Shown here: piece after piece, positions 1 to 9,095 of the stretch | Position numbering within the stretch: the stretch's first letter is position 1 | How the letters are laid out: every line of letters starts with the position of its first letter | Source: Castellaniella denitrificans | GTDB taxonomy: Bacteria > Pseudomonadota > Gammaproteobacteria > Burkholderiales > Burkholderiaceae_B | Direction of reading: 5' to 3' | DNA length: 64,000 nucleotides | Assembly: GCF_027214045.1 (NCBI RefSeq) | Contig: NZ_JAPWHE010000001.1 | Location: 310,001-374,000, forward strand | Position numbers and translations under genes: made by a program | The notes under the pieces: generated by a model | Seen by the model: the letters and a program-made list of their open reading frames with translations, nothing else | Databases searched by the model: none | Told to the model about the DNA's origin: nothing

Positions 1-235
1 AGCGGATCAACGAGCCGTCCTTGCGGCGGACGCCCTTGGCGGTACGCACCACCACGGCGTTGTAGATTTCGCCCTTTTTGACGCGGCCGCGGGGGGCCGC
101 TTCCTTGACGGACACCTTGATGACGTCGCCAATGGCGGCATAACGGCGCTTGGAACCGCCCAACACCTTGATGCACATCACAGAACGCGCACCCGTGTTG
201 TCGGCCACGTCCAGCGTGGTCTGCATTTGGATCAT
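1..235 (-). CDS. rplN: 50S ribosomal protein L14, 3' end cut by window edge
   Basis: L14 binds 23S rRNA at the 30S/50S interface. The 78 visible residues start [16 protein letters not shown] and continue through a VLGG turn to [13 protein letters not shown], which is the L14 family pattern. The family is about 122 residues, so the C-terminal third lies outside the window. The start at 235 has an AGGA ribosome site about 8 bases upstream. L14 normally follows S17 (rpsQ) directly, but here rpsQ lies 15.4 kb away and this gene has its own promoter. The rest of the spc operon presumably continues beyond the edge. Confidence 0.97.
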   Translation of the reverse strand, partial: MIQMQTTLDVADNTGARSVMCIKVLGGSKRRYAAIGDVIKVSVKEAAPRGRVKKGEIYNAVVVRTAKGVRRKDGSLIR

Positions 236-466
236 GATTTTTCCTGTTCCAACTTAACAACGAAGCCCAGGGCATGAATCCCCGGCTACGCAGCCAGTTT
301 TGGTCCCGTCAGGCACACTTGGCTAGTCGCTTGGGTAGCCAACGCAGGCAGCCGGTTGATCAGCCAAGTACGCCCTGGGTTGAAATTCGAGAACTTCCAC
401 TGCCCGGCGCGCGTTCCACGCATCATGAGACGCATGTTTTGCCACGCACCATAGGGCAAGACAGCA

Positions 467-495
467 ATTATAAGATGACGCCGCAGGTCTTGCAA
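467..495 (-). promoter_or_regulatory. Sigma-70 promoter for rplN and the spc-type operon
   Basis: On the minus strand there is a -35 TTGCAA (490-495) and a perfect -10 TATAAT (467-472) separated by exactly 17 bases. It faces rplN and would start transcription near 460, giving a leader of about 225 nt. The 236-534 gap holds no gene; this promoter and the leader are all I see there. The leader is long enough for autogenous control, but I could not identify a defined structure. Confidence 0.75.
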
Positions 496-534
496 GCCCT
501 TTGTGCGAAAAATCGCCGAAAGATCGCGCGCCGG

Positions 535-2430
535 TCAAGCGACACGCGGCAACGCCCCGTATTCGATCACCATGCGCCGGGTGGCCGCGTCGTCCGCATC
601 GTCCACGTAGACACGCATGCCCATGCCGATGGCGGTTTCAGTGACGGCAACCATCATTTGCACACCGCCGGGGCTGGCCAGCAGTTCGCGCACGAAGTTT
701 CCGCCCAGCTTCACATAGGCGAAATCGACCTCATGGATCTGGCGCAAGGCGTCGGGCTGCTGGTCCAGGCCGCGCAACCCCACATGTATCCCTGCCTCGA
801 TAACCCCCCGGCCGAAGGCCCGGAAGGCCTCGAGATGACGGCTCAGTCCGTAGGCATCCAGTTCCACCACCAGGCGCCGCAGCAGTTCCGGATCGGCGTT
901 GTCGCAGATCTGGCGTATTTCCTCCAGGTACTGCGCATCAAGGATCGAGGCGATCGACATGCGGATGACCAGAATGCCGTCATGCTCCCCCAGCCAATTC
1001 AGCGCCAGGCACAGCGCACGCATGTCGCAAGCCGGTGACAAGCCCAGACGCGCGGCGGCCGGCATGAACAGGAACCCCGACATGACCGGCTGGTCCGGAT
1101 CGTCCTCCTGGAGCGCCAGGGCGGCCTCGTGGCGGTCGTCGATGTCGTCTCCCTCGTACTGGACGCGCCGCACATCCAGCGACAGGCGGTCGTGATCCAG
1201 CGCCTGCGAGATCAAGGTTCGCCAGGAGGCCTCCCCCATCAACAGCACGCCGTCCTCGTGGTCGGCATAGGACAGGAATTCGATTTCCTCGTGGCCGGCG
1301 CTCTCGGCGCACATCAGGGCCTGATCGAGACGCGTGAGGACTTCCTTGGTCGTGCATTGGACCGTGTAGTCCGTCAAGGCATAGGCCCAGCGCGACAGAT
1401 TGTGGCTGTCGAGCTTGACCCGCAGGGTTTCCAGCAGTTCGCGCAATTTCTGCACCGGCCGCATGACTTCGGGTCCGCCGCCCACGGGAAAGAGCACCAC
1501 GAAATCGCTGCCGGTCAGCCGTGCGGGCAATGCCCGGGCCTGCGGTGCCTCGTTCAGCAATTCGATGATGCGCCGCCCCAGCAACCGCAGCCAATCGTCG
1601 AGCTCCTGGCGTTCCGTCTGGTTCTGCAGACGCGCCATGTCCCGGCTGCGCACCAGCAGCACGTAGCCGCTGACCGCGCCCTGGCGCGAGTCGTCCCGCA
1701 GCATGCGCTTGAGCTCATTGAGGAAATAGCTGCGATTGGCCAGGCCGGTGACGGGATCGCGGTTGAGTTCGATTTCCAGCCGCTCGATGCGCGCCATCTG
1801 CTCGTCCATCGTGGGCGCGATGCGTTCCCGGACGTCGTCCATGAGCTCGGCGTCCTCGACCGGCTCGGTGCGCTTGATCTTGATTTCGGGCGCATCGGCC
1901 GGGGCGGCGGACAAAGCCTTTCGAACCCGGTTCGACAGCGCGACGACGAACAGCGCCCAAAAGGCAGCCAGTCCCAGTGCGAGCCATGTCCATTGCATCA
2001 CATGCGTCCAGAGTGCGTCGCGCGCGGGCCCCGGATCCAGAGTCAGCCGCAGCAGTCCGATGCCAGTCAGCCGCCTGGAGGCCTGGTGAGGCTGGATGTC
2101 CGCCAGCGCGATGAACCATCCCGGCGCATCCCCGGCGGAGTGTCCCGGAACGCGGGACTGGAAGACGGAGTCCGCCGCGTCGTCCGGCGTCAAGGTCAGA
2201 TCGGAGAAGCGCCCCTGCTGGAAGGCCGCGTCCAGCACCCGCGCGCGGGCTGCGGCGTCGGGCTGGGCACTGACCAGCAGCGCCAGCGTGGCGGCGGCGT
2301 TCTCGCCATCGGTCTGCAACTGGGCATCGAGCCGACGTTCCATCAAGCTGGTGCCCATCGCCAGCATGCCCACGAGAATGCAGGCGATGACCAGGGACGA
2401 AATCACCAGCAGCTGTCGCACGGAAGCCAT
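535..2430 (-). CDS. LapD-like membrane protein with degenerate GGDEF and EAL domains
   Basis: This 631-residue protein has a membrane segment at about 6-26, a periplasmic region of about 120 residues, and a second membrane segment near 145-166. A GGDEF-type domain (about 225-385, starting DPVTGLANRSYF) and a C-terminal EAL-type domain follow. The catalytic GGDEF loop reads TGSDF (306-310). The EAL domain lacks a clear EAL motif and the DDFGTG loop, and keeps only some landmarks such as the lysine in FAYVKLGG. In this architecture (LapD family) the protein is a c-di-GMP receptor rather than an enzyme. No lapG protease gene is adjacent. I chose the start at 2430 because a hydrophobic anchor follows it and GAGGG lies upstream; an earlier in-frame ATG adds 33 unlikely residues. 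Confidence 0.8.
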   Translation of the reverse strand: MASVRQLLVISSLVIACILVGMLAMGTSLMERRLDAQLQTDGENAAATLALLVSAQPDAAARARVLDAAFQQGRFSDLTLTPDDAADSVFQSRVPGHSAGDAPGWFIALADIQPHQASRRLTGIGLLRLTLDPGPARDALWTHVMQWTWLALGLAAFWALFVVALSNRVRKALSAAPADAPEIKIKRTEPVEDAELMDDVRERIAPTMDEQMARIERLEIELNRDPVTGLANRSYFLNELKRMLRDDSRQGAVSGYVLLVRSRDMARLQNQTERQELDDWLRLLGRRIIELLNEAPQARALPARLTGSDFVVLFPVGGGPEVMRPVQKLRELLETLRVKLDSHNLSRWAYALTDYTVQCTTKEVLTRLDQALMCAESAGHEEIEFLSYADHEDGVLLMGEASWRTLISQALDHDRLSLDVRRVQYEGDDIDDRHEAALALQEDDPDQPVMSGFLFMPAAARLGLSPACDMRALCLALNWLGEHDGILVIRMSIASILDAQYLEEIRQICDNADPELLRRLVVELDAYGLSRHLEAFRAFGRGVIEAGIHVGLRGLDQQPDALRQIHEVDFAYVKLGGNFVRELLASPGGVQMMVAVTETAIGMGMRVYVDDADDAATRRMVIEYGALPRVA

Positions 2431-2599
2431 CGCGCACCCTCTAGAAGCATGAGAAACAAAAGAAACGAATCCTTGAAAGTGTATCCTGGACACAGCATTT
2501 CCCCAAGAATCAATCCAAGGAACGACCATCGGCGCACGGCTGCCTTTCCCGCATGCCTAGGGGGTAACACGGATACTCAATCCAGGCGGATTGTGTATA

Positions 2600-2618
2600 G
2601 TTTTAAAACAAACGTTTG
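2600..2618. promoter_or_regulatory. Palindromic operator at the tetR/fad promoter
   Basis: Two overlapping perfect 10-base palindromes, GTTTTAAAAC (2600-2609) and CAAACGTTTG (2609-2618), sit between a -10-like TATAGT (2596-2601) and the tetR start. The AAAC/GTTT half-sites resemble those reported for PsrA-type fatty-acid regulators, but the spacing differs. The site would let the TetR protein repress itself and the downstream fad genes. That role is inferred. Confidence 0.5.
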
Positions 2619-2627
2619 AATTATCAC

Positions 2628-3305
2628 ATGGCCACCTCCCGCTCGACTCATACTCGCGATGCCATCCTCGATGCCGCCGAACGCCTGTTCGCCGAGCATG
2701 GCCACGACAACACGTCCATGCGCCAGATCACCCAGGCAGCGCAGGTTAACCTGTCCGCCGTGAACTACCACTTCGGCTCGAAGGACGCCCTGGTCGGCGC
2801 CGTGTTTCAGCGCCGCCTGGACGCCCTGAACGACGAACGCCTGCGTATCCTGGACGACCTGGAGGCCAAAGCCGGTGGCCAGCCGCTCAAACCCTCCGCG
2901 ATCGTCGAAGCCTACTTCGGCCCCCTGGTGCGCCACGCCTGCAGCGCCGGCGCCGAACGGCGCGCCTTCATGCCGCTGCAATCCATCGCCATGTCCGACC
3001 CGAACGGCGCCATCAGCGCCCTGTTCGCGGCCCAGCGCTCGGTGGTCGCGCACCGGTTCACCCGCGCCCTGCTGACCTCGCTGCCCTGCGTGCCGGAAGC
3101 CGAGATCGTCTGGCGCTTTCATTTCATGCTCGGCGCCACGGCCTACGCCATCATGGGCGCCGAGAGCTCCAGCCGGGCCATGAATCTGCCGGGTGAAGCC
3201 AGCATCGACGCCCAGGCGCTGCTCAATCGCCTGATGGCCTTCCTGCTGGGCGGCCTGCGTGCCCCGCTGTCGACCGGCACGACACCACCTGGAGCCCCGA
3301 CATGA
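2628..3305 (+). CDS. TetR-family regulator of the fatty-acid degradation cluster
   Basis: The protein has 225 residues. The N-terminal helix-turn-helix covers about residues 10-55 and includes the typical SAVNYHFGSKDALV recognition segment. The C-terminal ligand-binding region is of the CecR/PsrA-like kind. I chose the ATG at 2628; a TTG four codons earlier is possible. Neither start has a clear ribosome site, and the predicted leader is very short. The stop overlaps the fadE start by 4 bases, so the two are co-transcribed, which suggests acyl-CoA-responsive control of beta-oxidation. The ligand is not visible from the sequence. Confidence 0.85.
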   Translation: MATSRSTHTRDAILDAAERLFAEHGHDNTSMRQITQAAQVNLSAVNYHFGSKDALVGAVFQRRLDALNDERLRILDDLEAKAGGQPLKPSAIVEAYFGPLVRHACSAGAERRAFMPLQSIAMSDPNGAISALFAAQRSVVAHRFTRALLTSLPCVPEAEIVWRFHFMLGATAYAIMGAESSSRAMNLPGEASIDAQALLNRLMAFLLGGLRAPLSTGTTPPGAPT

Positions 3306-5647
3306 CGTTCCTGCTGATTCTTTTCGTCCTGCTGCTGGCCGCCGCCGCCTTCGTGCTGACCAGTCACGACCTGCGCATCCGGCACCTCAGCCGTCCCCTG
3401 TACCGGACCTTCCGCCGGATCCTGCCACGCATGTCGGACACCGAGCGCGAAGCCCTGGAAGCGGGCACCGTCTGGTGGGAAGGCGAGCTTTTCCGGGGCC
3501 GCCCCAGCGCCAGCGCCCTGCATGCCATCCCCGCCCCGCGCCTGACCGAGGCCGAGCAATCCTTCCTGGACCACGAAGTCGAGACCGTCTGCGCGATGGT
3601 CGACGACTGGCGTGTCACCCGCCAGGACCTGGACATCCCCGCCGACGCCTGGGAATACATCAAGACCCACCGCTTCTTCGGCATGATCATCCCGCAGGAA
3701 TACGGCGGCCTGGGTTTCTCCGCACTGGCGCACTCCGCCGTGGTCGCCAAGCTGTCCACCCGCTGTTCCGCGCTGTCGGTCACCGTCATGGTGCCCAATT
3801 CCCTGGGTCCGGCCGAACTGCTGCTGCATTACGGTACCGAAGAACAGAAGAACCACTACCTGCCGCGCCTGGCACGCGGCGAGGAAATCCCGGCTTTCGC
3901 ACTGACCAGCCCCTGGGCCGGCTCGGACGCCGCCGCGATCCCCGACCACGGCATCGTGTGCCGAGGCGAATGGCAAGGTCGCGAAGTCCTGGGCATGCGC
4001 GTCACCTGGGACAAGCGCTACATCACCCTGGGGCCGGTGTGCACCATCCTGGGTCTGGCTTTCCGGCTGTACGATCCCGACGGCCTGCTGGGCGACACAC
4101 CCGACCTGGGCATCACCTGCGCCCTGGTGCCGGCCGACCACCCCGGCGTGGAAACCGGCCGCCGCCATTTCCCGCTGGATGCGATGTTCATGAACGGCCC
4201 CACGCGCGGACAGGACGTGTTCATGCCGCTGGACTTCATCATCGGCGGTCCGGCCATGGCCGGCCAGGGCTGGCGCATGCTGATGGAATGCCTGGCGGCG
4301 GGGCGTTCGATCTCGCTGCCCTCGTCCTATACCGGCATGGCCAAGCTCACCGCGCGCGCCGTAGGGGCCTATACCGTGGTGCGCGACCAGTTCCGCACCC
4401 GCATCCACAAGTTCGAGGGCATCGCCGAAGCCCTGGCGCGCATCGGCGGTCACACCTACCTGATGGACGCGGCCCGCGTCATGACGGCCGGCGCCGTGGA
4501 CCTGGGCGAAAAGCCCGCCGTGGTCTCGGCCATCGTCAAATATCACGTCACCGAACGCGGCCGCACCGTGGTCAACGACGGCATGGACATCATCGGCGGC
4601 AAAGGCATCTGCCTGGGGCCGCAGAACTTCCTGGGCCGCGCCTACCAGCAGATCCCGGTGGGCATCACGGTCGAGGGCGCCAACATCCTGACCCGCAGCC
4701 TGATCATCTTCGGCCAGGGCGCGATCCGCTGCCATCCCCACGTGTTGGACGAAATGCGTGCGGCCCAGGCTGCGGACCCGGAACAGGGCCTGCGGGATTT
4801 CGATCGCGCCTTCTGGGGCCACGTGCGCCACACCACGGTCAATGCGCTGCGCGCCATCGGCCACGGCTTCACGAATGCACTGCTGGCACGCCCCGACACG
4901 GCCGTCGCCCCTGAAATGGCGCGCTACTATCGGCAACTGACGCGCTTCTCGGCGGCCTTCGCGACCCTGGCCGACGTCTCCATGCTGACGCTGGGCGGCG
5001 CGCTGAAGCGGCGCGAATCAATCTCGGCCCGCCTGGGCGACATCCTGTCGCAGCTCTATCTGATCTCCGCCACGCTGAAACGCTACCAGGACGAGGGCCG
5101 CCAGACCGCAGACGCACCGCTGGCACACTGGGCGCTCCAGGATGCGTTCTGCCGCGCCCAGGACGCTTTCGCCGGTGTGCTGGCCAACTTCCCCAACCGC
5201 CCCCTGGCCTGGATCCTGCGCGCGCTGCTGTTCCCCTGGGGGCGGCCATTCGCCGCGCCTTCCGACGCGCTCGCCATGGCCGTGGCCGATGCGATCAGCC
5301 AGCCCGGCGGCGCGCGCGACCGTCTGACGCAGGGCGCCTACATCCCTCGGGACCCGGCCGAACCCGTCGGCGCCATCGAGGCCGCCTTCGCCGCCACGCT
5401 GGACACCCAGGCCATCGAGTCCCGCATGCGCGAATTCGAGAAGGCCGGCCGCGTGCCCGCCGCCGATCCGCGCGCCAACGTGCGCGACATGGCCGAGGCC
5501 ATCCATGCGGCCGGCGGCATCACCGACGACGAACTGGACCGCATCCGCGCGCGCAACGCGCTGCGCGACCGCGTGATCGCCGTCGACGACTTCGACGCGG
5601 ATCTCCAGAACCCGTCGCGGATCGAATCCGAGGGAGTCCGATCCTGA
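3302..5647 (+). CDS. fadE: Long-chain acyl-CoA dehydrogenase FadE
   Basis: The enzyme catalyses the first, FAD-dependent step of beta-oxidation, acyl-CoA to trans-2-enoyl-CoA. It has 781 residues, compared with about 814 in E. coli FadE. A hydrophobic N-terminal segment (about 3-19) suggests membrane association. The acyl-CoA dehydrogenase core follows, with the substrate-side segment FALTSPWAGSD. Glu458 in ITVEGANILTR is the likely catalytic base. The C-terminal part is the FadE-specific extension (DUF1974 type). The start overlaps tetR, and the stop overlaps the thiolase start in a TGATG junction, which indicates translational coupling. Confidence 0.95.
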   Translation: MTFLLILFVLLLAAAAFVLTSHDLRIRHLSRPLYRTFRRILPRMSDTEREALEAGTVWWEGELFRGRPSASALHAIPAPRLTEAEQSFLDHEVETVCAMVDDWRVTRQDLDIPADAWEYIKTHRFFGMIIPQEYGGLGFSALAHSAVVAKLSTRCSALSVTVMVPNSLGPAELLLHYGTEEQKNHYLPRLARGEEIPAFALTSPWAGSDAAAIPDHGIVCRGEWQGREVLGMRVTWDKRYITLGPVCTILGLAFRLYDPDGLLGDTPDLGITCALVPADHPGVETGRRHFPLDAMFMNGPTRGQDVFMPLDFIIGGPAMAGQGWRMLMECLAAGRSISLPSSYTGMAKLTARAVGAYTVVRDQFRTRIHKFEGIAEALARIGGHTYLMDAARVMTAGAVDLGEKPAVVSAIVKYHVTERGRTVVNDGMDIIGGKGICLGPQNFLGRAYQQIPVGITVEGANILTRSLIIFGQGAIRCHPHVLDEMRAAQAADPEQGLRDFDRAFWGHVRHTTVNALRAIGHGFTNALLARPDTAVAPEMARYYRQLTRFSAAFATLADVSMLTLGGALKRRESISARLGDILSQLYLISATLKRYQDEGRQTADAPLAHWALQDAFCRAQDAFAGVLANFPNRPLAWILRALLFPWGRPFAAPSDALAMAVADAISQPGGARDRLTQGAYIPRDPAEPVGAIEAAFAATLDTQAIESRMREFEKAGRVPAADPRANVRDMAEAIHAAGGITDDELDRIRARNALRDRVIAVDDFDADLQNPSRIESEGVRS

Positions 5648-6939
5648 TGGACTTCGAACCCATCTACATCATCGACGGGGCGCGCAGCCCCTTTCTCAAG
5701 GCCCGCAACGCGCCGGGCCCCTTCTCCGCTTCCGACCTGGCCGTGCAAACGGGCCGCGAACTGCTGCTGCGCCAGTCCTTCGCGCCCACCGAACTGGACG
5801 AGGTCGTGATCGGCTGCGCGGCGCCCTCGGCCGACGAAACCAACATCGGCCGGGTGATCGCCCTGCGCCTGGGCTGCGGCGACCGCGTGCCCGGCTGGAC
5901 GGTGATGCGCAACTGCGCCTCCGGCATGCAAGCCCTGGATTCCGCCGCCATGGGCCTGCAGACCGGCCGCCACGGCCTGGTCCTGGCCGGCGGCGTGGAT
6001 GCGCTGTCGCGCGCGCCGCTGCTGTTTCCCGACGAGATGGTCCACTGGCTGGCCCAATGGAACCAGGCCCGCACCCTGGCGCAACGGCTGCCGCTGCTGC
6101 GGCGCTTCCGCCCCGCATACTTCAAGCCGGTGATCGGTCTACTGAAGGGCCTCAGCGATCCGGTGATCGGCCTGTCCATGGGCCAGACCGCCGAAAACCT
6201 GGTCCACCGCTTCGGCCTGACGCGCGAACAGCTCGATGCCTATTCGGCGCAAAGCCACGCCCGCGCCCTGGCCGCGCGCGGCCGGGGCGCCTTCGACGAA
6301 ATCGTGCCCCTGGTCGACGCCAAGGGCGCGCTGTACGCGGATGACGACGGCGTACGCGCGGATTCCACCCCGGAAAAGCTCGCCAGGCTCAAGCCCGTCT
6401 TCGACAAGCCCTACGGCAACATCACGGCGGGCAACAGCTCCCAGGTCACCGACGGCGCGGCACTCCTGCTGCTGGCCTCGGAGCGCGCCGTGCGCGAACG
6501 CGGCCTGCGGCCCGTCGCCCGCATCGTCGACGCCCAGTGGGCCGCTCTGGACCCCGCCGTCATGGGCCTGGGGCCCGTGCACGCGGCTTCGGCTATACTC
6601 GCGCGCCATGGTCTGGAGCTGAACGATCCGGACTTGTGGGAAATCAACGAGGCCTTCGCCGCCCAGGTGCTGGGCTGTCTCGCAGCCTGGCGCGACGAAT
6701 CGTGGTGCCGGGAGCACCTGGGGCGCGGCGCGCTGGGAGACCTGGACATGGACCGACTGAACGTGGACGGCGGCGCTATCGCGCAGGGCCATCCGGTGGG
6801 AGCCTCGGGCGCGCGCATCGTGCTGCATCTGGTGCGCGCCCTGCAGGCCCGCGGGCTGCGCCGGGGCATGGCCGCCATCTGCATCGGCGGCGGCCAGGGC
6901 GGCGCCATGCTGATCGAACGCTGCGACCAGGAGGCCTGA
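5647..6939 (+). CDS. fadI: Acetyl-CoA C-acyltransferase (beta-ketothiolase), FadI type
   Basis: The enzyme performs thiolytic cleavage of 3-ketoacyl-CoA, the last step of beta-oxidation. Its 430 residues match FadI (about 436) better than FadA (about 390). A FadI-type insertion with NQARTLAQRLPLLRRF is present. Catalytic residues are visible: nucleophile Cys90 in NCASGM, His382 in GHPVGASG and Cys412 in CIGGGQGG. It is coupled to fadE upstream and ends 1 base before the fadJ start, so FadI and FadJ are probably made together as the trifunctional complex. Confidence 0.93.
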   Translation: MDFEPIYIIDGARSPFLKARNAPGPFSASDLAVQTGRELLLRQSFAPTELDEVVIGCAAPSADETNIGRVIALRLGCGDRVPGWTVMRNCASGMQALDSAAMGLQTGRHGLVLAGGVDALSRAPLLFPDEMVHWLAQWNQARTLAQRLPLLRRFRPAYFKPVIGLLKGLSDPVIGLSMGQTAENLVHRFGLTREQLDAYSAQSHARALAARGRGAFDEIVPLVDAKGALYADDDGVRADSTPEKLARLKPVFDKPYGNITAGNSSQVTDGAALLLLASERAVRERGLRPVARIVDAQWAALDPAVMGLGPVHAASAILARHGLELNDPDLWEINEAFAAQVLGCLAAWRDESWCREHLGRGALGDLDMDRLNVDGGAIAQGHPVGASGARIVLHLVRALQARGLRRGMAAICIGGGQGGAMLIERCDQEA

Positions 6940-6940
6940 C

Positions 6941-8863
6941 ATGACCTTCGAATCCCTGGGCCTGCGTCATTTCCACTGTGCGACCGACCCGCAAGGCATC
7001 GCCTGGGTGACCCTCGACTGCGCCGACAGCGCCGTCAACCGCCTGTCGGGCGAGGCGCTGGCGGAACTGAACCGCGTCCTGGATCATTTCCAGTCCGCCC
7101 CGCCAGCCGCGATGGTGATCCGCTCGGGCAAGGCCGCCGGTTTCATTGCGGGCGCCGACATCGACGAATTTTCCCAACTGAACGACGCCGCCACGGCGAG
7201 CCGCTTCGTCGAGCGCGGCTGGACCGCCTTCAACCGCCTCGCGGCGGTATCCTGGCCGACCCTGGCCCTGATCCAGGGCCATTGCATGGGCGGCGGCCTG
7301 GAACTGGCCCTGGCCTGCCGCTACCGGATCGTCGTGGATCAGCCCGACACGCGCCTGTCGCTGCCCGAAGTCATGCTGGGCATCTTCCCCGGCTGGGGCG
7401 GCATGCTGCGCCTGCCCCGGCGCGTGGGCGCCCCCCTGGCCCTGGACATGATGCTGACGGGCCGCGCGCTGAACGCGCGCCGCGCCGCGCAGGCCGGTCT
7501 GGCCGATCTGTGCGTGCCGCCCCGGCTGGCGGAGCGCTCCGCCGCGTGCCACGTCCTGTCGAATCAGCCGGTGCGCGGACCTCGAGGCAAGGACGCCTGG
7601 CTCAGCCACCCGGTCCTGCGGCCGCTGCTGCTGCGCCAGGCCCGCAAGACCCTCGAAAAACGCGACCCGCAAGGCCACTACCCGGCCCCGCGCGCCATCC
7701 TGGAGATCTGGGCGCATCACGGCGGCAACGCGCTGGACGCGCCCGGACTGATTGACGGCATCGTCCGGTCCGACACCGCCCGCAACCTGCTGCGCGTGTT
7801 CCGCATGCAGGAACGCCTCAAATCCTTCGGCAAGGCCGGCGACCGGGCCCCCGTGCGGCATGTCCACGTGGTGGGCGCGGGCGTGATGGGCGGCGACATC
7901 GCCGCCTGGTGCGCGCTCAAGGGCCTGACCGTCACCCTGCAGGACACGGATCGCGCGCGCATCGCCCAGGCCATCGGCCGCGCCCAGGCACTGTACGCCC
8001 GCAAGATCCGGGCCGCCCGCGAGGCGCGGCTGACGGCGGACCGCCTGATTCCCGACCCGGACGGCCAGGGCGCCGCCCGCGCCGACCTGGTCATCGAGGC
8101 CATCAGCGAAAACCTGGACGCCAAGCGCGGCCTGTACGCCGCCCTGGAACCGCGCCTGAAGGACGGCGCGCTGCTGGCGACCAACACATCCAGCCTGTCG
8201 CTGCAGGACCTGGGACGCGACCTGGCGCGGCCGGAACGCCTGGTGGGGATCCATTTCTTCAACCCCGTGGCGAAGATGCCCCTGGTCGAAGTCGTCGCCG
8301 CCGAGGCCACCGATCCGCAGGCCCAGGCCGCCGCCTGCGCCTTCGTCGGCCGCATCGGCAAGCTGCCTTTGCCCGTCAAGAGCGTGCCCGGCTTCCTGGT
8401 CAACGCCGTGCTGGCGCCTTACATGCTGGAAGCCATGCGCTGCGTGGACGAAGGCTTGCGCCCCGAGACCATCGATACCGCGATGAAGGCCTTCGGCATG
8501 CCCATGGGGCCGATCGAACTCATCGACACCGTGGGCCTGGACATCGCCCGCGACGCAGGCGCGCAATTGACCGGCGGCGCTGAGCCGCCCGCCTGCCTGG
8601 CGCGGCATCTGGATCGCAACGAACTGGGCCGCAAGTCCGGCCAGGGCTTCTACCGCTGGCGCGAGGGCAAGCCCGTCCGCGCCGAAGCGGGCGCGGCCCC
8701 GGCCGGGCTGGCGAGCCGTCTTTTGCAACCCTTGATCGACGCCACCCGCCGCCAGCTGGCGGCTGGCGTCGTCACCGATTCCGAACTCGCGAATGCGGGC
8801 GTGATCTTCGGAACGGGCTACGCACCTTATACGGGGGGACCGATGCCAATCGACGACAGTTGA
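6941..8863 (+). CDS. fadJ: Enoyl-CoA hydratase / 3-hydroxyacyl-CoA dehydrogenase, FadJ-like
   Basis: This is a bifunctional alpha subunit of 640 residues. The N-terminal crotonase domain carries the oxyanion-hole segment GFIAGADIDEF and HCMGGGLELAL. The NAD-binding Rossmann motif VVGAGVMGGD lies near residue 307, and the dehydrogenase motif HFFNPV near 438. E. coli FadJ has about 714 residues. This copy ends shortly after FGTGYAPYTGGP, so the last helical segment is missing or replaced by a short PIDDS tail. A run of six G sits just before that tail. Both active sites look complete. Confidence 0.92.
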   Translation: MTFESLGLRHFHCATDPQGIAWVTLDCADSAVNRLSGEALAELNRVLDHFQSAPPAAMVIRSGKAAGFIAGADIDEFSQLNDAATASRFVERGWTAFNRLAAVSWPTLALIQGHCMGGGLELALACRYRIVVDQPDTRLSLPEVMLGIFPGWGGMLRLPRRVGAPLALDMMLTGRALNARRAAQAGLADLCVPPRLAERSAACHVLSNQPVRGPRGKDAWLSHPVLRPLLLRQARKTLEKRDPQGHYPAPRAILEIWAHHGGNALDAPGLIDGIVRSDTARNLLRVFRMQERLKSFGKAGDRAPVRHVHVVGAGVMGGDIAAWCALKGLTVTLQDTDRARIAQAIGRAQALYARKIRAAREARLTADRLIPDPDGQGAARADLVIEAISENLDAKRGLYAALEPRLKDGALLATNTSSLSLQDLGRDLARPERLVGIHFFNPVAKMPLVEVVAAEATDPQAQAAACAFVGRIGKLPLPVKSVPGFLVNAVLAPYMLEAMRCVDEGLRPETIDTAMKAFGMPMGPIELIDTVGLDIARDAGAQLTGGAEPPACLARHLDRNELGRKSGQGFYRWREGKPVRAEAGAAPAGLASRLLQPLIDATRRQLAAGVVTDSELANAGVIFGTGYAPYTGGPMPIDDS

Positions 8864-9095
8864 TCGCCCTTTGACACCGGCCTGATGCCGGCCCCCCGTC
8901 GCCCTCATGGACGACACCCCGCGACGGGGTCTTACCGATCCGATTTGAGAGGCTGCTCGCATCCGACGCGCAGCCTGGGAATGTTCGTCCCTGCCGTTCG
9001 ATCTCAAGCCCGATACCGCTGATCGGGCAGTACCCCAACCGCAGGCACGCCTGCGCACAAAGACGACTTTCATTCATCAATCCAGAGGAGACACG
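8864..9095 (+). other. Intergenic gap between fadJ and fadL
   Basis: I see no gene in these 232 bases. Two hairpins are present: CCGGC/GCCGG near 8877-8893 and ACCCCG/CGGGGT at 8916-8930. Neither has a T-run, so a weak or Rho-dependent end for the fadE-fadI-fadJ message is possible. The fadL promoter should lie downstream of them, but I could not identify convincing -35/-10 hexamers. Confidence 0.4.

Noticed and set aside
274-1038. 254-codon plus-strand frame opposite the LapD-like gene and over the rplN promoter
   Set aside because: It has no ribosome site or domain, and overlaps the rplN promoter and leader on the other strand.
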